The notes beneath the pieces were generated by a model. The model did no database searches. It saw only the letters and a list, made by a program, of their open reading frames with translations, and was not told the origin of the DNA. A stretch of DNA of 59,778 nt from Gilvimarinus agarilyticus. Its GTDB lineage: Bacteria > Pseudomonadota > Gammaproteobacteria > Pseudomonadales > Cellvibrionaceae. The position numbers and the translations under genes were made by a program. The stretch's first letter is position 1; each line of letters opens with the position of its first letter. Shown piece by piece: positions 43,911 to 52,458 of this stretch. The stretch is from assembly GCF_000832015.1 (NCBI RefSeq), contig NZ_JXCJ01000001.1:3246410-3306187 (forward strand), in the 5' to 3' direction.

Positions 43911-46163
43911 ATGCAAGCCACCACTATGCCCAAAAAACCTACCACCGCGTTAACACGTCTACTGGGCGGCGCAGCACTTATGCTAGCGGCGCAGTCTTCA
44001 CAGGCGGGCACCGCGTTTGTCCACTTATTTGAATGGAGCTGGAACGATATCGCCGAAGAGTGCGAAACCTTTTTAGGCCCCAAAGGTTTCGATGCGGTAC
44101 AAATCTCACCACCGACGGAACACGTAAAAGGCCAACAGTGGTGGACACGCTACCAACCCATTACCTACCAAAACCTAACCAGCCGCAGCGGCACCGAGGC
44201 CGAACTGCAAAGCATGATCAACCGCTGCCATAACGCCGGTGTAAAAATTTATGCCGATATCGTCGTCAATCAAATGGCCAATCATTTGGTTGAGGGTAAC
44301 TACGGTATTGATAATACCTGGTGGGCACCGCGCAACTACCCGGAATTTAAAACTCAGGATTTTCACCCAGGCTGCGCCACCGACTACACCGATGCCAACT
44401 CGGTATGGAGCTGCGATTTAAGCGGTATGCCCGACTTAGACCACAGCCTTAATCACGTGCGCACCACCATAGGCGCTTATCTGCAGCGGCTTAGCAACAT
44501 GGGCGTAGACGGCTTTCGCATCGATGCGGCAAAACATATGCCCCCCTCTGATATTGCCGGTTTTTTACAGGCGGCCGGCAACCCTTGGGTATTTTTAGAA
44601 GTGATTGGCGCCGGCGGCGAGGCCCCCGAAATTCAGCCACCCAACTATACCCATATGGGGTTAGTCACCGAGTTTGCCTACGGCCCAGCGGTGGCGGGTA
44701 ACTTTAATGGCCAGATCAAACACCTGCTGGATTTAGGCCCCAGCTGGGGCCTACTGCCATCGTCCGACGCACTTGTGTTTATCGACAACCACGATCGCGA
44801 GCGCGGCCACGGCGGCAGTGGTAACTTATTTTACCAAGACGGCGCTAAGTACAATTTGGCCAACGTGTTTATGCTGGCCTACCCCTACGGTTACCCCAAA
44901 GTAATGTCCGGCTTTGAGTTTGACGAGTCAACCACTGCCGGCACCGACATGGGCCCACCAGCGCCCGGCGGCTGCGACGCCAATGGCTGGGTATGCCAGC
45001 ACCGCTGGGGCAACATCGCCAATATGGTTGGCTTTAGAAATTACACCATCGATGCCTGGAGCGCCGATAACAAAACCGTCATTAACGACAACGCCATTGC
45101 GTTTAGTCGTGGCGACAAAGGCTTTGTGGTTATCAATAACAGCCAAGGCACCGTAACCGAAAGCCTGTACACGGGTATGCCCGCGGGCGATTACTGCGAT
45201 ATTTTGCGCGGCGATGACGAGTGCAGTGGCACCATCATTAGCGTAGACAGCAATGGCTTTGCCAACGTTAACGTGGGGCCAGAATCGGCTTTGGCGATTC
45301 ACGGTGGCGCGCTACCAGGAGCAAGTAATCAGGCGCCGGTAGCCGTCATTGATGGAGCGCCTGCCACCTCCAGTGTCGGCAACCAGATTACGTTGGACGG
45401 CACTAACTCATACGATACCGATGGCAGCATTGTCAGCTATCAATGGAGCACCGGGGCAACGAGCTCAAACATTACCCCCACCCTCAACAATGCCGGTACC
45501 GCCGTGTTTAGCTTAACGGTCACCGACGATGACGGCGCCAGCGATACCCGCGAGGTGAGTATCGAGGTAGGCAATGACGGTTTAGTCAGTAACTTTACTA
45601 CGCTGTATTTTCGCGGTACGCCCAACGGCTGGGCTACCAGCCCCATGAGCCTGGTGGACGACAACCTCTGGCAACTCGACGTACAGTTCGACGGCCAGGC
45701 CAACCAGCGTTTTAAGTTTGATGTAACCGGCGATTGGAGCCAAAACTATGGTGACAACAATGCCGATCAGCAGCTCGACAGCGTGGGTGCCGACATTACC
45801 ACCAACGTGATCGGTGAGTATCGCGTGCAAGTCAACGATGCCACCCTAAGCTACAGCATCACCCCCATAACCGCAGGCTTTAGCAGCAACTGGGATACGC
45901 TGTACGTGCGCGGCACCTTCAACAATTGGGGCTGCACGGCACTCAGCCTAACCGCCAATCACACCTGGAGCACCAACATAACGCTCGACGGCTCGGCCAA
46001 TCAGCGTTACAAGCTTGATCGTCACTGCGACTGGAGCGATAACTTTGGGGACAACACTAGTGACGGCGTACTCGATAACAACGGCAACGACATTTTTGAC
46101 AGCCGCACGGGCAACCTCACCTTAGAGGTAAACGACAGCAACCTTAATTACAGTATTCAATAA
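43911..46163 (+). CDS. Secreted GH13 alpha-amylase with PKD and two starch-binding-like modules
   Basis: A 750-residue exported enzyme. Signal peptide (about 1-32, ending SSQAGTA); a GH13 catalytic domain of the animal-like type (about 33-430) with nucleophile Asp205 (GFRIDAAKH), acid Glu230 (FLEVIGAG) and Asp295 (FIDNHDRERG); a PKD-like domain (about 470-550, SSVGNQITLDGTNSYDTDG); and two related modules of about 90 residues (about 556-655 and 658-750) each with TLY(F/V)RGT, a NW or GW core, RFKFD or RYKLD, and DWSxNxGDN. These resemble starch-binding modules; the CBM family cannot be fixed by eye. ATG 43911 has GGGAG at good spacing. It hydrolyses internal alpha-1,4 bonds of starch or glycogen. 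Confidence 0.92.
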   Translation: MQATTMPKKPTTALTRLLGGAALMLAAQSSQAGTAFVHLFEWSWNDIAEECETFLGPKGFDAVQISPPTEHVKGQQWWTRYQPITYQNLTSRSGTEAELQSMINRCHNAGVKIYADIVVNQMANHLVEGNYGIDNTWWAPRNYPEFKTQDFHPGCATDYTDANSVWSCDLSGMPDLDHSLNHVRTTIGAYLQRLSNMGVDGFRIDAAKHMPPSDIAGFLQAAGNPWVFLEVIGAGGEAPEIQPPNYTHMGLVTEFAYGPAVAGNFNGQIKHLLDLGPSWGLLPSSDALVFIDNHDRERGHGGSGNLFYQDGAKYNLANVFMLAYPYGYPKVMSGFEFDESTTAGTDMGPPAPGGCDANGWVCQHRWGNIANMVGFRNYTIDAWSADNKTVINDNAIAFSRGDKGFVVINNSQGTVTESLYTGMPAGDYCDILRGDDECSGTIISVDSNGFANVNVGPESALAIHGGALPGASNQAPVAVIDGAPATSSVGNQITLDGTNSYDTDGSIVSYQWSTGATSSNITPTLNNAGTAVFSLTVTDDDGASDTREVSIEVGNDGLVSNFTTLYFRGTPNGWATSPMSLVDDNLWQLDVQFDGQANQRFKFDVTGDWSQNYGDNNADQQLDSVGADITTNVIGEYRVQVNDATLSYSITPITAGFSSNWDTLYVRGTFNNWGCTALSLTANHTWSTNITLDGSANQRYKLDRHCDWSDNFGDNTSDGVLDNNGNDIFDSRTGNLTLEVNDSNLNYSIQ

Positions 46164-46186
46164 TGTGTAGGCAATACTAAGCAACC

Positions 46187-46217
46187 AAAAAAACGCCGAC
46201 TTGCTCGGCGTTTTTTT
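46187..46217. terminator. Bidirectional terminator between amylase and halogenase-like gene
   Basis: A 13-bp perfect stem (46187-46199 with 46205-46217), GC core CGCCGA, 5-base loop and seven-base A/T runs on both sides, ending both convergent transcripts. Confidence 0.93.
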
Positions 46218-46245
46218 GCAATACACAACACCCAAATAGATACAA

Positions 46246-47742
46246 CTAATTGCTAAACCCGGCCAAAAACGTCTCGTGCTCTGGTAGCTGGTTAACCGTA
46301 CGGGAATAAATGGTTTTTAGGTGCGTCATAAAATCCCTAAGCTGTTGCTGGCTTAATCCATCGGCCAACGTATGGTACGACTCGGGCCGCACGCCCTGCC
46401 CTAACATCACCTGTTGCCAGGCGGGCTCGGTAAATAACTCATCGGCGGCCGTATGCACTTGCCCGCTCGCTTTAAACAATGCAATACGCTGCGCTAACGC
46501 CTGTGGTATTGCCATGTGTTGGCACTCACGCCACATAGGCTCTTGGCGATTATTGAGATGATAATGCAAAATAATAAAATCGCGAATCGACTCAAACTCG
46601 GCTTTCGCTTGCTGATTAAAGACCTCAGCTTGCTTAGCGTAACCGGTAGACGACGGGAACATCTTCACCAAGCGTGTTACCGCGCTTTGCACTAAGTGCA
46701 AACTGGTAGACTCCAGCGGCTCTAAAAAGCCACTGGCCAGCCCCAACGCAACACAGTTTTTATGCCATTGCTTGACTCGCCGCCCGACCTTAAACCGAAT
46801 CAAGTTAGGCTCGGCCACGGCGGGGCCGGTTAACTGTTGTTGTAAGGTGTTTAGCGCTTCGTCATCGCTTAAGTGTTGGGCGCTGTACACAATACCGTTG
46901 CCAGTGCGGTGGGTTAAGGGTATTTGCCAGCTCCAACCCGCGCCGTGTGCGGTGGCCCGCGTGTAGGGCGGCACCACGTTCAATCGCTCGCTTGGCAGCG
47001 CAATAGCGCGGTTGCAGGGCAGCCACTCGGCGTAATCGGTAAACCCCACGCCTAACGCCTTGCCCAAAAGCAATGAGCGCGCACCGGTGCAATCAATAAA
47101 AAAATCGCCCGCCAGCTGTTGCCCACTGGTTAATTGTAGAGTGTTAATTTCACCAGAGTCGGTGTCCAGTATTACCCGATCAATGGTGGCGTCGATGTGG
47201 TGTACGCCTGCGGTTTGGCAATAGCGTTTTAACAGCTGCGCGTAACGGCCCGCATCAAAATGGTAAGCGTACTGCAACCCCGGCAACGGCGTATTGGGTA
47301 TTTGCTCAAGCGGTGCAAATCGGCCGGCGCGTGCGGCATGCGCATTCAGCGAGTACTGCCAAAAGTCGTCGCGGTTGTTATCGGTTAGCCCTTCAGCACG
47401 GGCTCTGTGCCAGTAGTGGTAAAAGCTGGCAAATCCCTGCTCGCGGCCAATGCCGCCAAAGGCGTGCAGGTAGTTGCTTGCCGGGCTGCCCCACCCGTTA
47501 AACTCAATGGCTAACTTAATGGTGGCACCGGTCGCGAGCAAAAAGTCCGCCTCATCGATCCCCAGCACTTGGTTAAAGGTTCTGATCGGCGGGATGGTGG
47601 CCTCGCCAACCCCCACGGTAGCAATCTCGCTGGACTCTACCAGCGTAATCGACAGCTGCGCCCCCAGTAAGCGAGATAACATGGCCGCCGCCATCCAGCC
47701 GGCACTGCCTCCACCGGCAATCACTACATTGCGTTTTGCCAC
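46246..47742 (-). CDS. Tryptophan-halogenase-like flavoprotein
   Basis: A 498-residue protein of the flavin-dependent halogenase family: FAD loop VVIAGGGSAGWMAAAML at the start, the conserved lysine region ATIKLAIEFNGW, the halogenase signature W270-S-W272-Q-I-P275 and GLASGFLEPLESTSLHL. Family members chlorinate or brominate indoles and similar rings, but those next to TonB receptors in sugar loci have no proven role. GTG 47742 is chosen for its perfect GAGGAG site; the frame is open up to 47787 but that part overlaps a hairpin. It is downstream of the TonB receptor. Confidence 0.87.
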   Translation of the reverse strand: MAKRNVVIAGGGSAGWMAAAMLSRLLGAQLSITLVESSEIATVGVGEATIPPIRTFNQVLGIDEADFLLATGATIKLAIEFNGWGSPASNYLHAFGGIGREQGFASFYHYWHRARAEGLTDNNRDDFWQYSLNAHAARAGRFAPLEQIPNTPLPGLQYAYHFDAGRYAQLLKRYCQTAGVHHIDATIDRVILDTDSGEINTLQLTSGQQLAGDFFIDCTGARSLLLGKALGVGFTDYAEWLPCNRAIALPSERLNVVPPYTRATAHGAGWSWQIPLTHRTGNGIVYSAQHLSDDEALNTLQQQLTGPAVAEPNLIRFKVGRRVKQWHKNCVALGLASGFLEPLESTSLHLVQSAVTRLVKMFPSSTGYAKQAEVFNQQAKAEFESIRDFIILHYHLNNRQEPMWRECQHMAIPQALAQRIALFKASGQVHTAADELFTEPAWQQVMLGQGVRPESYHTLADGLSQQQLRDFMTHLKTIYSRTVNQLPEHETFLAGFSN

Positions 47743-47767
47743 GTGTTGCTCCTCTTGCAGCCAACAT

Positions 47768-47802
47768 AAAAAAGCCCCTGTTACCAAAGGGTAGCAGGGG
47801 CT
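47768..47802 (-). terminator. Hairpin terminator/attenuator between TonB receptor and halogenase-like gene
   Basis: AGCCCCTG-TTACC (47773-47785) pairs with the matching GGTAGCAGGGGCT (about 47790-47802), one G-T pair, three to four base loop. On the minus strand it is followed by a T run (A run at 47768-47772). It would stop most receptor transcripts and lets only part reach the halogenase-like gene, whose GTG is 26 bases away. Confidence 0.8.
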
Positions 47803-47855
47803 AAAGCGGTCCGACTAATGATGTACCCTAAGCCGGTAATAAAGCGAAGCGAGCT

Positions 47856-50666
47856 TTAAAACTTGTAGTTAACCCCCAGCAGGTAGTTAGCACCAAAATG
47901 CTGGTACTTGTTTACCTGGCGTGGGTCGTCTTCGGCGGCCGAGATAGTCTCTTCGTCGGTCAGGTTTTGCCCCTGCAGGGTCAGGGTTAAACCGTCCAGC
48001 GATTCGATACCCGCGGCGCCAAAGTCGAAGCCAATTTGCGCATCGATCAGCTCGGCGCCTTGGTCCGTGGTGGGCGTTAGCGCTAAGCTGGCGCCGTAAA
48101 ACTCAGTCAGGTACTGGTCGCGCTTGCGGCCGCTTACACGGAACTCGAAGCCGTTTTTCTCGTAGAACACCGTAACCTGGTAAATCTCATCCGATAGGCC
48201 CGGAATATCCGACTCAGCACCATCGTACTCAACCTGACCATCCAGGAAAGTTGCGCTGGCAATAATGCCAAAGCCATCTAACCAATCGCTAAAGATATGG
48301 AACGGCAAGCTACCTTGCAGTTCAGTTCCTTTTACGTAACCGTCACCGGCCTCCAGTATAGTCTCTGTATAACCTTCCGTAGAGACTAGCGTGCCGATCC
48401 GCTGGTCGTGATAGCCAGGCACCACAAAAGAGGTAAAATCAGTCAGCGCTCTACTGCTTAGATGCCAATTCTGTAAATCTTTATAGAAATACGCAGCGGC
48501 AACATAACCATCATCAGCAAAGTAATACTCGTAAGATAAATCGGCTTGAACAGCTTCAATCGGTTTTAAGCCCGGCGTACCTTTCGATGCATCCCAAGCG
48601 CTAAATTCTGGATCATCACTTAAACGACGTTGATCATCAAAACTAAAGTTAGTGCTGTTATTGGGTTTCATTTCGTCCATACGGGCGCGAGACATAGTTT
48701 TAGCCGCAGCAAAACGAACCACTTGATTGTCGGTAACCTGAAAGCTGGTGTTCAAGCTTGGCAAGACGTTGGTGTAATCCGCCCCACCAGTTACCGGAAT
48801 TGCCACCACAAAACCGTCAGTGCCAGTGTAAGTATCAAAACCGGTAGAGCTTTGATCACTACTCACGACTTGCAAACCAATATTACCGCTCATAATACCG
48901 GCACTAAAATTTGCCATACCGTAAGCAGTAAACACTTCTTCGCTAACACTATAAGTATCGCCTAAACGACTAGTTTCAGCTTTTGTAGCGTCAATTTCGC
49001 GATACAGCCCATCGCGGTACATACCAATGCCATCGTAGGCCAGCATGCCGTCTAACCCTAAAAAGTCTAGGTTTGCGACGCCTTCGATATACTGATCAGG
49101 CACAGCGATATCGGTTTGCTGGTCGGCCGGTAGTGAATCGTCGTAACCGGGTGCCACCAAAAAGGCGCCGTAGTTAACTTTAGATTTGCTGCGATCCGAG
49201 TAAGCCACACCCACTTCAATACTGTCGATAATCGAGAAATCGATTTCGCCGTTGGCGCTTAGGCGCAGCGTGTCTAGCTCTTCTTCAAACGATGGGTTGT
49301 TAACGAAACCATCTTGCGCATTGCTGTTGCCACCCACTTGCGGCCCGATGGCGCCGCCCCAAGGTTGCGGGCCGGCTAAGCGAATTACATCCGCATCAGC
49401 ATAATCAGGCATGGAGATACCTGGGTGCGCGGAGTACTGCACGCCGGTTGAAGGGTCCATCACCCAAGTACGGGCCGCTGGATCGCCCTGGGACGAGGTT
49501 TCCGCACGGCCCACGCCCGAGTAGCTCTCCATGTTGATCAGGTCTTTAGTTGACTCGCTGTGCGCGGCATCAAAGGTCAGGGTCCAGTCAGAGTTCAGCA
49601 TGTACTCAACGTTAAAGCCAAACGTCGACAAATCGCCGTCTTTTACTTCGCCATCGTTGCGGATGACGCTGTGAAAGCCATCCCACTGGCCAGCGGTAAC
49701 CAAGCCATCTTCAGTCGACGTGGCACTCCAGTTAGCGCCGCCCCATACCGGGCCGCCCTCTTCCAAACCACGGAATACTTTAGTTTCTTCAAAGTCGATA
49801 TAGAGCGCATCAACCGTAAAGGTTAAGCGATCATTCGGCGCGTACTGGCCCACCGCCGAAATCGTATCCCGCTCCATTAAAGCCGAGCGGACAAAGGTAT
49901 CGTGGCCGCCCAGAATTTTAGTGCCAGCGGGCACACCGACAACACCCTGGGGAACATCGGCGTAACCCCACGCACGCACTTGCTCTTCCTGGCTCGGCGA
50001 CTCCATAGTGGCCACGGTAACGGCCAAACCAAAGGAGTCATCGGCAAAAGTATCTGAGTAAGTCAGCGCCAGACGATGGCCGGTATCGTCAAAGTCTGGG
50101 TTGCCAGACTCGAGCCCGTTCATCTCGTAGCTACCGTTAAAACTGATAATGCGGTCGCTCTCTAGCGGGCGGCGGGTACGCAAATCAACAATACCGCCCA
50201 GGCCTTGGTTAATAAGGCTGGCATCAGGAGTTTTATACACAACCGCTCCCGCGACAATCTCAGAAGGATACAAATCGTACTCAACCCCACGGTTGTCACC
50301 AATGCCCAACAGCTCGCGGCCGTTCATGGTGGTGGCCACGTAGTTCTCGTTAAAACCACGCACCGAAATCCCGCTGGTACGACCATCACGACGCTCACCG
50401 GCAAGCCCAGGCAAGCGGGCCAGCGACTCAGCAATACTGGTATCAGGCAGCTTACCAATGTCTTCGGGCGAGATTGCCTCTACAATCGAGCTTGAATCCT
50501 CTTTAATCGCCATAGAGTTAATCAAGCTGGCACGAATACCGGTTACCACAACCTCTTCCAGGGCGGGTTCGGCAACGTCAGTTTGGGCAAAGGCAGCAGG
50601 TGTGGCAAAGCCTGCAATGGCACAGCTAATGGCTGTAGGTAGCAACAACTTTTTAGTTTGTTTCAT
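47856..50666 (-). CDS. TonB-dependent receptor, Xanthomonas/Caulobacter carbohydrate type
   Basis: A 936-residue outer-membrane transporter: signal peptide (about 1-28, ending AAFAQTD), a TonB-box-like EEVVVTGIRASL, plug domain (about 40-160, EAISPEDIGKLPDTSIAESLARLPGL and the NENYVATTMNGREL segment), a 22-stranded barrel and a terminal LLGVNYKF. The pattern fits TIGR01782, often for oligosaccharides. With the amylase and shared operators it probably imports malto-oligosaccharides (inference). ATG 50666 is preceded by AGGA. Confidence 0.92.
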   Translation of the reverse strand: MKQTKKLLLPTAISCAIAGFATPAAFAQTDVAEPALEEVVVTGIRASLINSMAIKEDSSSIVEAISPEDIGKLPDTSIAESLARLPGLAGERRDGRTSGISVRGFNENYVATTMNGRELLGIGDNRGVEYDLYPSEIVAGAVVYKTPDASLINQGLGGIVDLRTRRPLESDRIISFNGSYEMNGLESGNPDFDDTGHRLALTYSDTFADDSFGLAVTVATMESPSQEEQVRAWGYADVPQGVVGVPAGTKILGGHDTFVRSALMERDTISAVGQYAPNDRLTFTVDALYIDFEETKVFRGLEEGGPVWGGANWSATSTEDGLVTAGQWDGFHSVIRNDGEVKDGDLSTFGFNVEYMLNSDWTLTFDAAHSESTKDLINMESYSGVGRAETSSQGDPAARTWVMDPSTGVQYSAHPGISMPDYADADVIRLAGPQPWGGAIGPQVGGNSNAQDGFVNNPSFEEELDTLRLSANGEIDFSIIDSIEVGVAYSDRSKSKVNYGAFLVAPGYDDSLPADQQTDIAVPDQYIEGVANLDFLGLDGMLAYDGIGMYRDGLYREIDATKAETSRLGDTYSVSEEVFTAYGMANFSAGIMSGNIGLQVVSSDQSSTGFDTYTGTDGFVVAIPVTGGADYTNVLPSLNTSFQVTDNQVVRFAAAKTMSRARMDEMKPNNSTNFSFDDQRRLSDDPEFSAWDASKGTPGLKPIEAVQADLSYEYYFADDGYVAAAYFYKDLQNWHLSSRALTDFTSFVVPGYHDQRIGTLVSTEGYTETILEAGDGYVKGTELQGSLPFHIFSDWLDGFGIIASATFLDGQVEYDGAESDIPGLSDEIYQVTVFYEKNGFEFRVSGRKRDQYLTEFYGASLALTPTTDQGAELIDAQIGFDFGAAGIESLDGLTLTLQGQNLTDEETISAAEDDPRQVNKYQHFGANYLLGVNYKF

Positions 50667-50820
50667 GATGCAATCCTATTTAGGTCTATTATTATCAGTC
50701 TCACCACCACCGGAGTAACAACCTCACAAGTGGCTAACAAAACCGCCGTTTTTGTGCTCTGCGCTTTTGTCATGAGCTGTGATTGAGGTTAGTGCCAGCG
50801 CCTACCTCTGCGCAATTGAC

Positions 50821-50874
50821 TGCATACGTATTCAAAACCAAAAGATCACGGCAAACTGTATGAATACGTATGTA
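50821..50874 (-). promoter_or_regulatory. Two LacI-type palindromes upstream of the TonB receptor
   Basis: TGCATACGTATTCA (50821-50834) and TGAATACGTATGTA (50861-50874), 40 bases apart (about four helix turns), 155-210 bases upstream of the receptor ATG. They match the pair upstream of the amylase. The long distance to the start suggests a long leader or DNA looping. Confidence 0.72.
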
Positions 50875-51051
50875 ATATCAGCCAAAACGGCACAAAATTC
50901 AGTCAATCGTCCTATTGCTCGCATCCTTCCCTTCTGTCGCCCTACCCCGCCCCTGGCCAAATACTAGCCGCCGCTACCAGCCACCACCGTAGCCATCCGG
51001 GCGGACTTTGCCCAACAACCCCTAAAACAACGCCCCAAGCCACATTACATC

Positions 51052-51080
51052 TTGTAACCAGCCGCCACGGGCCCTACAAT
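51052..51080 (+). promoter_or_regulatory. ssrA: Sigma70 promoter of ssrA
   Basis: TTGTAA (51052-51057) and TACAAT (51075-51080) are 17 bases apart, ideal spacing. Transcription would begin near 51087, giving a precursor leader of about 70 bases that is cut to the mature 5' end at 51159. Confidence 0.72.
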
Positions 51081-51158
51081 GGCCGGCCCTTGGGAACTTG
51101 GCTGTCATCAGCCTGTCACAAGGGCACGGCTTTGCTAACAAGCTTAGCACCCAGATTT

Positions 51159-51549
51159 GGGGGCGACTTGGATTCGACGCCGGTGGCAAAACTCAAGGTG
51201 CATGTCGTGATGGTAGCGAATCACGTTAATCCAAAGCTGCAATTTATTAGTTGCCAATGACGACAACTACGGTGCCCAATTAGCCGCGTAAGCGGTTGAT
51301 GAAGCACTTCTAACGGTACGCCGTTAGCGGTCTATGACAAGGTGCCAGTACCGCGTTACAGACTGTCATACAGAACTGGATAGCTGTGTTGTTTTGATCG
51401 TGGCAACACTGTGAAACCTAAAGCGAACTCGCTCGCTGCACCCTGCCCGTTGGGTCGCAGATGAGTTAAATCAATTAACGGAAACTAAGCATGTAGAGCC
51501 GCGAGCGGAGTGCCGACGGACGGGGGTTCAACTCCCCCCGCCTCCACCA
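51159..51549 (+). ncRNA. ssrA: Transfer-messenger RNA (tmRNA)
   Basis: A one-piece tmRNA of 391 bases that frees stalled ribosomes. The 5' end GGGGGCGACTTGGATTCGAC pairs its first seven bases with CGCCTCC just before the encoded ACCA end. The T-arm GGGGGTTCAACTCCCCC is intact. The tag frame (51253-51291) reads ANDDNYGAQLAA, ending in the LAA degradation signal. A strong terminator follows at once. Confidence 0.96.
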
Positions 51550-51555
51550 AAAAGC

Positions 51556-51591
51556 AAAAAGGCCCCACCCCGAAAGGAGTGGGGCCTTTTT
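51556..51591 (+). terminator. Intrinsic terminator of ssrA
   Basis: A 13-bp stem (51556-51568 with 51579-51591), core GGCCCCAC, with A run before and T run after. Confidence 0.93.
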
Positions 51592-51618
51592 CTTTTTCGG
51601 CGGGAAGAATTAAAAGCA

Positions 51619-51703
51619 CCCCCCGTAGGGGGTTCACTAATTCGTCAGGAACGAATTAGGGCAGCTTCAGCTGCCGCGAAGCGGTGAGGGCCAGGGAAGG
51701 CCC
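51619..51703 (+). repeat. Cluster of four hairpins between the two ssrA-like ends
   Basis: CCCCC-gta-GGGGG (51620-51632), a 9-bp stem CTAATTCGT (51637-51645 with 51651-51659), GCAGCT-tc-AGCTGC (51661-51674) and GGGCC with GGCCC (51688-51703). They lead straight into the second CCA-ending ssrA-like tail and a terminator. No promoter is clear, but read-through from ssrA is possible. Confidence 0.55.
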
Positions 51704-51731
51704 GAATCCACTCCCCCCGCCTCCACCAAAC

Positions 51732-51763
51732 AAAAAAGGTCACCCAACTGGGTGGCCTTTTTT
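51732..51763 (+). terminator. Intrinsic terminator after the second ssrA-like tail
   Basis: A 14-bp stem (51732-51745 with 51750-51763, one G-T pair), 4-base loop, core GGTCACCC, followed by a T run. The second ssrA-like end thus has its own terminator, as the first does. Confidence 0.9.
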
Positions 51764-52061
51764 GTTTGTGGGGCGCGTAGAGAGTGTCCCCGTGGGTGGG
51801 CTATGACGTGCAGCCCCAAAACACTCGCACGCTCTCAGGGGCAGCGTTGTCGCGAGCGCAGGACGCGCAAGAGCGACCACAAAATTCCTGACAGCGGCCC
51901 AAGCCCTGCTAGGGCTAGGCCCCCTAGTACACTCTTGCGCGGCCCTTTAATATTCACAAGAAACGTAAATACCCCCTTTACCCCATAGGCGCGCTGGATC
52001 TAAACCCCAATACCGATTATCGTATGCGCTTCTTTAAAACCCATAGAAAAGAGACACGATT
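51764..52061. other. 298-bp gene-free spacer before ppiC
   Basis: It is GC-rich with no recognisable product; a 78-residue plus-strand frame at 51752-51988 overlaps the terminator and is rejected. The last 60 bases must hold the ppiC promoter; only the ribosome site AAGAGA is evident. Confidence 0.4.
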
Positions 52062-52343
52062 ATGCCTCAAGCCGCTGCACGTCACATTCTGGTCGCCGAC
52101 GAAGCCACCTGTAACGAGCTGAAAGCCAAAATTGAAGCCGGCGAAGATTTCGCCAAATTGGCACAAGATCACTCAAGCTGCCCTTCAGGCCGCAACGGCG
52201 GTGATCTGGGCACCTTCGGCCCCGGCCAAATGGTCGCCGAGTTCGATAAAGTCGTATTCAGCGCACCGGTCAACGAAGTTCAGGGCCCGGTCAAAACCCA
52301 GTTTGGTTATCACCTGCTGGAAGTGACTGAGCGTCAAGACTAG
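52062..52343 (+). CDS. ppiC: Parvulin-type peptidyl-prolyl isomerase
   Basis: A 93-residue single-domain parvulin without signal peptide, matching PpiC in length. The motifs AAARHILV, FAKLAQDHSSCPSGRNGGDLGTFGPGQMVAEFD and KTQFGYHLLEV cover the active-site residues. It isomerises proline bonds in cytoplasmic proteins. Confidence 0.93.
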   Translation: MPQAAARHILVADEATCNELKAKIEAGEDFAKLAQDHSSCPSGRNGGDLGTFGPGQMVAEFDKVVFSAPVNEVQGPVKTQFGYHLLEVTERQD

Positions 52344-52458
52344 CAAGAAAGGTCCTGCGGCCGACTTGTAATTCACGTTGGTCGTGGGGCTTGCATAGAG
52401 CCCTAGTTTCGGCTTATCTCCATAGTATGGAAAGAGTAATATCAGCAAAAGGACCCAC

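Larger units (their letters stand above)
50667..51158. other. 492-bp region between the TonB receptor and ssrA
   Basis: It holds the promoter side of the TonB receptor, with two LacI-type palindromes (50821-50834 and 50861-50874), and the ssrA promoter at 51052-51080. I see no believable gene; a 62-residue plus-strand frame at 50779-50967 overlaps the operators and has no recognised family. Confidence 0.6.
51531..51730 (+). repeat. Direct repeat of the ssrA 3' end (possible attachment-site pair)
   Basis: The 21 bases at 51531-51551, starting ACTCCCCCCG and including the CCA end, recur exactly at 51710-51730. The bases just before (TTCA and ATCC) are partly alike. Integrases often use the ssrA 3' end and duplicate it, so these may be att sites of a lost or very small insertion. 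Confidence 0.7.

Noticed and set aside
51752-51988. 78-residue plus-strand frame after the second ssrA-like terminator
   Set aside because: It begins in the terminator stem and resembles no known family.
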